From RGDT01 sp964630925 (GTDB lineage Bacteria; Planctomycetota; Planctomycetia; Gemmatales; Gemmataceae): a stretch of DNA of 12,805 nucleotides. The notes below the pieces were generated by a model. It ran no database searches and was not told the DNA's origin. It saw only the letters and a program-made list of their open reading frames with translations. Positions 7,901 through 12,805 of this stretch are shown piece after piece; positions within the stretch are counted from its first letter, which is position 1; each line of letters begins with the position of its first letter. Both the position numbers and the translations under genes were made by a program. The stretch covers positions 1 to 12,805 of the forward strand of contig CAZVZK010000221.1 in the NCBI GenBank assembly GCA_964630925.1, in the 5' to 3' direction.

Positions 7901-9727
7901 CAGGTTGTGGAAGACACGCATCCGCTCGCGGATGCGGTCCTGCGCCAGCGTCTCCTGACGCCGCACGTCGAGGCGGGCGTCCGCCGCCGCACGCATCGCC
8001 GCCGCCTGGGCGATGTCACGGGCCACGACGCGGCCCACGCGGTCGGCCGCCTCCATCTCGCGGCTGAGACGGGCCTTGAGCGAATCGATCAGTTTCGGGT
8101 CGAGGTCGGGGTTGCCGTCCAGGCCGATCTGCGTCCGCTTCAACACGTCCGTCGCCGCGCCCGGGTCCGTGCGGACGAGGCGGCGGGCCTGATCGACGGC
8201 CTCGGACACCATCGCGTTGGCCTGCTGGCGGGCGATCTCCTTGCGGGCCAGGATGTCCTTCACCGGGTCGATCGGCGCCGCGACCTTCGGGTCCTCGTCG
8301 TCGGCGGCCTCGGCGGTGTCGGGCAGCACCTCGATGACGCGCTTGCCGTCCACCATCTTGACGATCTCGCGGCGGGCGCGTGTGGAGCGCACCTCCTCGA
8401 GGAGCTGGGCCCGGGTCTTCTTGCCCGCCAGCACCTCGTCGGCCAGCTTGATGCCGGCCTTGGCCCTGCCGTTGTTCGGCGCGAAGACCTGGGCCTTCTC
8501 GAACAGCTTCTTGGCCGTGTCCGGCTTGTTCTCCTCGAGGGCGCTCTCGGCGTTGCCGATGACCTCGTTCAGGGCCAGCTGGTTCTGCTTCAGGGAGAAG
8601 CCCAGCGTGCGGTCGGCGGCGAGCAGGGCCGGAACCTCCGGCTTCGCCTTCCACTGCGACGCCATGCCGGCCAGGAAGAAGAACTCGGCGTCGGCGGGCG
8701 GCACCTTGTGGGCGGCCTCGGCCTTGACGGCCTTGCCGGACGCCTCGCCGCTGACCGCCACGTCGATGTTCTTCGCGCCCGCCTTCAGCTTGCCGATGAC
8801 GAGCGTGGGCACGTCGCGGCGGAGGGGGGGCATCTTGCTGGGCAGGATCTCGCTGGCGTCGGCGGACAGCTTGAGCGTCGGGGCATACAGCACCGGCTCG
8901 GCGATGTCCTTGAGCAGGCGGGGCAGGAGCAGCTCGACCTTCTCGCGGAGGCCGGCGCGGATGCACTTGCCGCCGGTGCCCGAGATCAGGCCGTGCAGGT
9001 TCTGCGAGTCGATCTTCGGGCCGAGGGGCACCGCGTGGAAGGGCATGTGCTTCTTGATGAGGGCGTCGCACAGCTCCTTGCGTTCGGAGGCGTCCACCGG
9101 GTTGGCCACGCTCTTGCCGTCGCCCAGGTAGAGGAGGGCGCGGCGGCGGCCCGGCTTGGGCTCGACGGTGTCGAGGGCGGTCTTGACGACCTTCTTGAGG
9201 TCGACGGCGCCGAGGGGGATCTCGCCGTCGAGCTTCTCGATGGCCTCGTCCAGCTCCTTGCCCTTGCCGCGGAATTCGCCGGTGAGGTTGGTGGCCTTGA
9301 TGTTGGCGGTCCACAGGGCCATGCGGTCGTCGGCCCCGAGGCGTTTGGCCAGCTCCTTGGCGATGTGGACGGAGGCCGTCAGGTAGCCGTTGGCCTTGCT
9401 GGCGGAGGTGTCCACGATGACGAGGTAGTCGGTGGGGCGGGCCGGCTCGTCGGGGAGCTTGGGCTGCACCTGGAGGGCGAAGTGCAGGTCGCCGCCGGGG
9501 GCCTCGTAGGTGATGACGGGGACGTCGGCGAAGCGGTTGCGATCGTGGACGATGTCGTCGGCGACCGCCGTGTCGTCCTCGACGGGCTTGATGACCGGCG
9601 CGTCGTCGCCGGCACGCCAGGCCCGGAGGTCCTTGTCGCGTGCGGGGTCGCCCCAGAGGGCCGAAGTGGAGAGCAGCGCGGCCACGGCCAGTAGGGCCCC
9701 GGCTGCCAAGAGCCGTCTTTGAAGCAT
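4918..9727 (-). CDS. Giant exported vWA protein with secretin-N-like, Gly-Gln repeat, TPR-like and DUF2135-like regions (spans assembly gap)
   Basis: A single gene of about 1569 residues plus the unknown gap. The start at 9727 has GAGG and AGGGGG ribosome-site candidates, and opens with a signal peptide (MLQRRLLAAGALLAVAALLS). Order seen: a vWA domain at ~98-280 with metal-site motif DTSAS (106-110) and a GDG at 202-204; a mixed region at ~380-430 resembling tetratricopeptide helices; an Arg/Glu-rich helical, possibly coiled-coil stretch at ~490-680; a secretin-N/STN-like unit at ~740-857 (ending ALRVYPVADLVIPIPN); then Gly-Leu-Gln repeats running into the gap. Beyond the gap come more repeats, a second half-unit with DWLMQY...LGYYPPALALVVKGTTRLH (about 6575-6330), TPR-like helices (about 6230-5700), and a DUF2135/YfaP-like beta domain (LVIKLVFQGNCDLDLKVEEP, about 5690-5310). 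The C-terminal tail is Pro/Thr-rich. vWA domains bind protein partners through a metal; the rest suggests an envelope or surface assembly role, which is inference. No pore-forming secretin barrel is seen. Confidence 0.85.
6757..6967 (-). repeat. 15-bp tandem repeat encoding LGGVQ, interrupted by N gap
   Basis: The plus-strand unit ctggacgccgccgag occurs three times without mismatch at 6757-6801 and four times at 6908-6967; partial units abut the gap on both sides. On the coding (minus) strand it reads as repeated Leu-Gly-Gly-Val-Gln. DNA-level identity shows recent expansion or homogenisation. The true copy number is hidden by the gap. Confidence 0.95.
6803..6902. other. Assembly gap (100 N) inside the tandem repeat
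   Basis: Exactly 100 N, a conventional placeholder. As written it breaks the frame: upstream coding codons begin at positions 1 modulo 3, downstream ones at 0 modulo 3. The 15-bp repeat phase (unit starts at 6802 and 6908) requires a true length of 9 modulo 15, which is divisible by 3 and restores one open frame. The nominal length is therefore wrong. Confidence 0.95.
6965..7063 (-). repeat. Three identical 33-bp tandem units in the vWA gene
   Basis: Copies at 6965-6997, 6998-7030 and 7031-7063 are identical base for base. Each encodes 11 residues combining a 5-residue LGGIQ-type and a 6-residue LGGGLQ-type period. The array directly abuts the 15-bp array, and further diverged units follow to about 7090, giving a gradient from degenerate to perfect repeats toward the gap. 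Confidence 0.95.
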
Positions 9728-9806
9728 CGCCTCGATCCCCCTATGCGGTGGATGGATGACTGAGGAGCCCTGCCTCGGAGCGCTCAGCGGTGTATCAACC
9801 CGTTGG

Positions 9807-9812
9807 ATTCTA
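9807..9812 (-). promoter_or_regulatory. Candidate -10 box (TAGAAT) for the vWA gene
   Basis: TAGAAT on the minus strand (5 of 6 to TATAAT), about 80 bases before the ATG at 9727. No matching -35 element is at the usual distance. A weak guess from the hexamer and local AT content only. Confidence 0.2.
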
Positions 9813-9898
9813 ATTGTTCGGCAACTTGCGCGCCCAGCCCGATTTTTTTGCCGGGGGTGCGCGGCGTGCCCACGGCCTGGGCGCATGCCCGGCTCGCC

Positions 9899-9928
9899 TT
9901 GCACGATCCGCCACGTTCATGATATCAC
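9899..9928 (+). promoter_or_regulatory. Weak candidate promoter for the ABC-like/manA set
   Basis: TTGCAC (9899-9904), an 18-base spacer, then TATCAC (9923-9928). The -35 matches consensus at three positions and the -10 at four. It lies 76 bases before the ATG at 10005. Low-confidence pattern match. Confidence 0.15.
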
Positions 9929-9991
9929 TTCGGGGCAGGATTAGGGGATTTCTCCCCCGTGGCCCACGCCGGGACGCCGGCGGCACCATGC

Positions 9992-9996
9992 AAGGA
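9992..9996 (+). promoter_or_regulatory. Ribosome binding site of the ABC-like gene
   Basis: AAGGA, 8 nt before the ATG at 10005. It fixes the start and shows that the short N-terminus, which lacks some family residues, is probably genuine rather than a mis-called start. Confidence 0.6.
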
Positions 9997-10004
9997 CGGC
10001 ACAC

Positions 10005-10580
10005 ATGACCCTGGCCGGATGGACCGTCGCCCCCCTCACGACGCCCCCCATCGCGCCAGGCGAGCGCGTCGCCGCCGTCGGCCCCGGCGCCGAGGCGTTC
10101 CTCTCACGCCTGGCCGGGGCGTGGCCGGGGGCGTGCCTGCTGTCGGGCCGCTTCCCCTGGTTGGACGACGACGCCACGGGATGGGACAACCTGCATCGCG
10201 TGCTGGGGCACGGCTACGCGGCGCGGGCGGCGAGCGCGTTCTGCGGATTGGATGACTTCCTCGGGATGTGCGTGAGGTATTATTCCTCAGGGATGCGCTG
10301 GCGTCTGGGGTTCACCCTGGCGACGGCCGGGCAGCCGGAGGTGTTGCTCGCGGGCCGGCCCATGTGGGGCGGCGACCTGGCCTTCCGCGAGCGCGTCCAT
10401 CAGCGGCTGGAGCGTCTGGCCCGGCGGGCGCGGACGGCGGTGCTGGCGTGCGGCGACCCGGCGTGGCTGACGCGGGTCTGCACGCGGGCCGTGTGGCTGG
10501 ACGGCGAGACGGTGGTGCGGGACGGCCCGGCGGCGGACGTGCTGGCGGTGTACCGCGAGGCCCGGCTGGCGGCGGCGTAG
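10005..10580 (+). CDS. Degenerate ABC ATPase, Wzt-like, lacking Walker motifs
   Basis: 191 residues that align by eye with polysaccharide-export ATPases (Wzt/TagH type). The ABC signature is intact and strongly Wzt-like: YYSSGMRWRLGF (residues 92-103; family KxYSSGMRxRLGF). 'TGWDNLHRVLG' matches the family 'TGRENI', GGDLAFRERVHQRLERL matches 'VGDxxFRxKC..R', and TRAVWLDGETVVRDGPAADVLAVY matches the C-terminal 'RAIWLxxGxxxxDGxxxxVxxxY'. But the Walker A region reads AAVGPGAEAFLSRLAG (no Gly-Lys-Ser/Thr), Walker B reads PEVLLAGRPMWGG (Asp and catalytic Glu gone), and the H-switch 'SHD' reads CGD. It should not hydrolyse ATP. Length is short of the usual ~240 or more. The frame is intact with a good ribosome site and 12 nt to the next gene, so it looks expressed. 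Alternatives are a regulatory pseudo-ATPase or an early pseudogene. Confidence 0.8.
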   Translation: MTLAGWTVAPLTTPPIAPGERVAAVGPGAEAFLSRLAGAWPGACLLSGRFPWLDDDATGWDNLHRVLGHGYAARAASAFCGLDDFLGMCVRYYSSGMRWRLGFTLATAGQPEVLLAGRPMWGGDLAFRERVHQRLERLARRARTAVLACGDPAWLTRVCTRAVWLDGETVVRDGPAADVLAVYREARLAAA

Positions 10581-10581
10581 C

Positions 10582-10587
10582 GAGGAG
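10582..10587 (+). promoter_or_regulatory. Ribosome binding site of the isomerase gene
   Basis: GAGGAG, 5 nt before the ATG at 10593 and just after the upstream stop codon at 10578-10580. This supports translation from one polycistronic message. Confidence 0.65.
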
Positions 10588-10592
10588 CGGGA

Positions 10593-11564
10593 ATGCGATC
10601 CCCGTTGAGGTTCCGGCCCCATCTGAGGCCGATGGTGTGGGGCGGCCGGTCATTGGAGCGTCTGAACAAGCCGCTTCCGGGCGACGGCCCGTTCGGCGAG
10701 TCGTGGGAGGTGAGCGACCACGCCGGCCACCACAGCGTCGTGGCCGAGGGCCCCCTGGCCGGGCGCACCCTGCGCGAGCTGCTGGCGGAGGAGCCGGAGG
10801 CGCTGGTCGGGGCCGGCGTCTCGGGGCCGTTCCCCTGGCTGATCAAGTACCTCGACTGCAACGACTGGCTGTCCGTTCAGGTCCATCCGGACGGTGCGAG
10901 CGTGGGCCGGCTGTGGCCGGGCGAGGGGCCGAAGACTGAGGCGTGGTTCATCCTGTCGGCGCGGCCCGGCAGCCGGGTGTACGCCGGCCTGAAGCCAGGC
11001 GTGGATAGCGCGACGTTGCGGGAGGCGATCGGGGACGGGACGGCGGCGGACTGCCTGCACTCGTTCGAGCCGCGGGCCGGCGACTGCCTGTTCCTGCGAG
11101 CGGGGACGGTGCACGCGGTGGGCGGCGGCGTGATGATGGCCGAGGTGCAGCAGACATCGGACGCGACGTTCCGGCTGTACGACTGGGGCCGGGTGGGGTT
11201 GGACGGCAGGCCGCGCGAGCTGCACGTCGAGAAGGGCCTGGAGTGCATCGACTGGGACGCCGGCCCGGTGCATCCGGTGCGTGCGGGGGGGTACGGCGAG
11301 GACGGCGTCTCGGAGCAACGGCTGGTGTCGTGCCCGTTCTTCGAGCTGACGTACCGGCGCGATCATGAGGCGTTCCGGCTGGGCGGCGGGGGCCGATTGC
11401 AGGCGGTGATGGTGCTGCATGGCCGGGCGGAGGTGTGGACGCCGGAGGGTATGCGCGGGCTGACGGCGGGGGACACGCTGATCCTACCGGCGGCGGCGGG
11501 CCCGGCGTGGTTCACGCCCGACGGCACCGTCGGCGTGCTGGTGTCGGAGCTGCCGGCGGCGTGA
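10593..11564 (+). CDS. manA: Class I mannose-6-phosphate isomerase
   Basis: A cytoplasmic zinc enzyme interconverting fructose-6-phosphate and mannose-6-phosphate, feeding GDP-mannose and mannose-containing glycans or mannose use. 323 residues, the length of the short bacterial (Bacillus-type) enzymes. Motifs seen: MVWGGRSLERL near the N-terminus, GESWEVSDH (35-43), VQVHPD with a metal His98, PKTEAWFIL with metal Glu116, LRAGTVHAVGGG with His174, and the active-site EVQQTSDATFRLYDWGR with Arg194. A C-terminal cupin half follows (VMVLHGRAEVW, GDTLILPA). The zinc ligands expected of the family all appear present, so it should be active. It lies 12 nt after the ABC-like gene and 14 nt before the POTRA gene, probably co-transcribed. 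Confidence 0.95.
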   Translation: MRSPLRFRPHLRPMVWGGRSLERLNKPLPGDGPFGESWEVSDHAGHHSVVAEGPLAGRTLRELLAEEPEALVGAGVSGPFPWLIKYLDCNDWLSVQVHPDGASVGRLWPGEGPKTEAWFILSARPGSRVYAGLKPGVDSATLREAIGDGTAADCLHSFEPRAGDCLFLRAGTVHAVGGGVMMAEVQQTSDATFRLYDWGRVGLDGRPRELHVEKGLECIDWDAGPVHPVRAGGYGEDGVSEQRLVSCPFFELTYRRDHEAFRLGGGGRLQAVMVLHGRAEVWTPEGMRGLTAGDTLILPAAAGPAWFTPDGTVGVLVSELPAA

Positions 11565-11566
11565 GG

Positions 11567-11571
11567 GGAGG
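11567..11571 (+). promoter_or_regulatory. Ribosome binding site of the POTRA gene
   Basis: GGAGG in a purine-rich run, 7 nt before the ATG at 11579. It decides that start over an in-frame upstream ATG at 11435, which would lie inside the isomerase gene and give a low-complexity extension before the signal peptide. Confidence 0.7.
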
Positions 11572-11578
11572 GAGAACG

Positions 11579-11986
11579 ATGTTCGCGGCATTGACGGCGC
11601 TGGTGCTCGCGGCGGGCCCGCCCGCCGCCCCGTGTCGTGTTGGCCAGATCATCATCATCGGGAACGCGGTCACCCCGCAACCGCTCATCCTCGAACGATT
11701 GCCGCTGTTCCCGGGGCAGCTCCTTTCCGCGACGGGCATCGCCGATGCCAACCGCTCCCTCGCATCGCTCCGCGTGTACGGCGTCGACGCCGAGGCCAGG
11801 GCGGAGGATGACCTGTTCAACGAGGGCTCGCCGTTCAAGACGATCCGCGTCGAGGTTCGGGAGTCGTGGCCGGGGTACTTCGTTGGGCTGGCCTATGAGC
11901 TGCGGGAGAACGTGATCTCCGTGGCCTTCCGCCTGGTGGACGCGCTGGCGGTGATCCTGATCGGGTGGCTGCTGCCGTGGGTGTGA
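11579..11986 (+). CDS. Short single-POTRA-domain protein with hydrophobic C-terminus
   Basis: 135 residues. It has a short hydrophobic N-terminus (MFAALTALVLAAG) that looks like a signal or anchor. One POTRA-like repeat follows at about residues 21-95: VGQIIIIGNAVTPQPLILER, LPLFPGQLLSATGIADANRS and LASLRVYGVD match the BamA/surface-antigen POTRA pattern (I.I.GN..T...I...L.L.PGQ..S...I..A...L..L). The C-terminus (ISVAFRLVDALAVILIGW) is hydrophobic and could span the membrane. BamA-type proteins carry several POTRA units and a large beta-barrel; neither is here. POTRA domains bind unfolded or beta-rich polypeptides in the periplasm, so a chaperone-like or scaffold role is possible, but this is inference. 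It is the third gene of a tight set. Confidence 0.8.
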   Translation: MFAALTALVLAAGPPAAPCRVGQIIIIGNAVTPQPLILERLPLFPGQLLSATGIADANRSLASLRVYGVDAEARAEDDLFNEGSPFKTIRVEVRESWPGYFVGLAYELRENVISVAFRLVDALAVILIGWLLPWV

Positions 11987-12122
11987 GACCCAGAGCTCGA
12001 AGACTCGCCCTGGGCTTTACTCTGGTCGCCGAAGCGGCTCCAACAGCCATCGCCGTCAGCGGCGTGAGTCTTGGGTTCTGCCTGCCTGCTTCCCTTGCAT
12101 CCCGCCTACCTGCCCTCTCTGC
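11987..12122. other. Convergent intergenic spacer
   Basis: 136 bases between two converging genes. A weak hairpin cgccg-tcag-cggcg (12051-12064) and a distant agactc/gagtct pair are the only structures, with a pyrimidine-rich stretch at about 12080-12130. No convincing terminator or gene is seen. Confidence 0.5.
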
Positions 12123-12566
12123 CTACTTCTTCTCGCGGGTGAAGATGATGACGGGCGCGGCCTTGCCGCTGAAATCCGGCTTGGGGTCCTTGTCGGAGGG
12201 GCGCACGGGCGTGAGGTACAGCTCGCCCTTCTCGATCTTGAAGAAGTACCGCACCGGCGGCCGGCCCGCCGCCACCGCACCCAGCTCGAACATGCCGGGC
12301 TTCGCCTTGTCGTAGGTGAGGGGCATCTCCCGCGGGCCCTTCCCTGCGGGCGAGTTGATCGTGACCTTGTCCTTGCTGAAGGTGTAGGTGATGGACGACT
12401 TCTTCTCGTCGCCCTTCACCAGCACGGCGCGGGACTTCCACGTCCCCATCAGCGCGGCCAGCGCCGCGGGGGGCGGTTCGGGGTCGGGCTCGGCGGCGCG
12501 GGCGGGTCGGGCCAGCGTCACGCCCACCGCGAGGGCGAGCAACCCAAGGACGGCTCTCACGCTCAT
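12123..12566 (-). CDS. Exported small protein with TIGR03067-like domain
   Basis: 147 residues. A signal peptide (MSVRAVLGLLALAVGVTLA) with a likely cut after ARPARA is followed by a Pro-rich linker and a lipocalin-like beta domain. The pattern LAALMGTWKSRAVLVKGDEK, ITYTFSKDKVTINSP, YFFKIEKGELYLTPV and VIIFTREKK fits the planctomycete-expanded TIGR03067 family (LxGTWK...F.GDKVTI...Y.LDGDTL.L..). No catalytic residues are recognised and the family has no assigned function. A GGAG ribosome site lies about 6-8 nt before the ATG. It is convergent with the POTRA gene. Confidence 0.85.
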   Translation of the reverse strand: MSVRAVLGLLALAVGVTLARPARAAEPDPEPPPAALAALMGTWKSRAVLVKGDEKKSSITYTFSKDKVTINSPAGKGPREMPLTYDKAKPGMFELGAVAAGRPPVRYFFKIEKGELYLTPVRPSDKDPKPDFSGKAAPVIIFTREKK

Positions 12567-12596
12567 GTCGGCTCCGGGGCCAGGCCGGGCGCGGCC

Positions 12597-12602
12597 ATTC
12601 TA
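12597..12602 (-). promoter_or_regulatory. Candidate -10 box (TAGAAT) for the TIGR03067-like gene
   Basis: TAGAAT on the minus strand, 30 bases before the ATG, a plausible distance. The same hexamer lies upstream of the vWA gene. No -35 match was found; the GC palindrome occupies that place. Confidence 0.25.
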
Positions 12603-12608
12603 CGGCTA

Positions 12609-12622
12609 CGGCGCCGGCGCCG
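12609..12622. repeat. Perfect 14-bp GC palindrome
   Basis: cggcgccggcgccg reads the same on both strands. It sits just upstream of the candidate -10 box of the minus-strand gene, so it could be an operator, but in DNA this GC-rich such palindromes also arise by chance. Confidence 0.3.
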
Positions 12623-12805
12623 CCAGCGGGGCCGGCTTCATGGCGTAACGGGGAGGGGTTCCCGTTCAGCCGGTGGTGGGAATGAGACGGAAGCAGACGG
12701 TGGCGTGGCGGGGTGGGTGCGGATTGCATTGCATTGCACCCCCCCAGGCACCCTTTCAGGGGTAGGTTTTTCGACCGTTCTGACACACAAGTGCATGGGG
12801 CACAA

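Larger units (their letters stand above)
9728..10004. other. Divergent intergenic region
   Basis: 277 bases between the vWA gene (minus) and the ABC-like gene (plus); both promoters are expected here. It is AT-richer in 9800-9850, with a T7 run at 9843-9849. No RNA gene or convincing coding frame was seen. Weak promoter-like hexamers are listed separately. Confidence 0.6.
12567..12805. other. Non-coding stretch at window end
   Basis: 239 bases with no supported gene. Contents: a TAGAAT hexamer on the minus strand (12597-12602), 30 bases from the ATG at 12566; a 14-bp palindrome at 12609-12622; three direct copies of attgc at 12723-12737; and a short T5 run near 12768. It is probably the promoter region of the minus-strand gene. 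Confidence 0.5.

Noticed and set aside
5248..9694. Very long plus-strand open frames (633 and 1088 codons) opposite the vWA gene
   Set aside because: They are antisense to a gene with signal peptide, vWA and other domains, and encode low-complexity Arg/Ala/Leu/Asp-rich sequence typical of the shadow frame in GC-rich DNA. Both run through the N gap.
9836..9880. T7 run with nearby GC inverted repeats as an intrinsic terminator
   Set aside because: The region is between divergent genes, the imperfect repeats flank the T-run on the wrong side, and no transcript is expected to end there.
11435..11578. Upstream in-frame start for the POTRA protein
   Set aside because: It lies inside the isomerase gene, adds Gly/Ala-rich shadow sequence before a signal peptide, and lacks the ribosome site seen before 11579.
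12732..12772. Hairpin plus T-run (acccc...ggggt then ttttt) as a plus-strand terminator
   Set aside because: No plus-strand gene ends nearby, the stem is only about five pairs with a long loop, and it lies in the upstream region of a minus-strand gene.
12567..12805. tRNA or small RNA gene at the window end
   Set aside because: No cloverleaf arms or TTCGA-type T-loop in the right arrangement, and no strong hairpin apart from a short GC palindrome.

Overview
The window is GC-rich and reads like a planctomycete chromosome, most likely of the Gemmata group. The evidence is several exported proteins of kinds common there: a TIGR03067-like domain, a PQQ-type beta-propeller lipoprotein, a WD40-like exported protein, and a very large von Willebrand A protein with secretin-N-like and DUF2135-like modules. 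The taxonomic call is an inference from gene content and base composition; no marker gene is present.

Layout. (1) 3-2282, plus strand: the C-terminal ~760 residues of an RND (HAE1-type) efflux permease, cut by the window edge, with an unusual His-rich, hydrophobic insertion between TM6 and TM7. (2) 2322-9727, minus strand: three exported-protein genes. In transcription order they are a giant vWA protein (9727 to 4918) ending at a perfect 17-bp hairpin, a PQQ-like beta-propeller lipoprotein (4804 to 3434), and a WD40-like propeller protein (3329 to 2322) of visibly lower GC. The giant gene is interrupted by 100 N in the middle of a 15-bp tandem repeat encoding Leu-Gly-Gly-Val-Gln; repeat phase and reading frame both say it is one gene across an assembly gap of wrong nominal length. 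(3) 9728-10004: a divergent intergenic region. (4) 10005-11986, plus strand: a tight three-gene set (spacings 12 and 14 nt) of a degenerate Wzt-like ABC ATPase without Walker motifs, a class I mannose-6-phosphate isomerase, and a short single-POTRA protein with a hydrophobic C-terminus. (5) 12123-12566, minus strand: a small exported TIGR03067-like protein, followed to the window end by about 240 bases with no recognised gene.

How they fit together. Most products are predicted to act at or beyond the cytoplasmic membrane. The isomerase supplies fructose-6-P/mannose-6-P interconversion for mannose-containing glycans. Its pairing with a relic of a polysaccharide-export ATPase suggests an ancestral surface-glycan link, but that is inference. 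The most unusual objects are the vWA/secretin-N/DUF2135 protein with its homogenised glycine-glutamine repeat linker, and the ATPase-dead ABC homologue kept as an intact reading frame.
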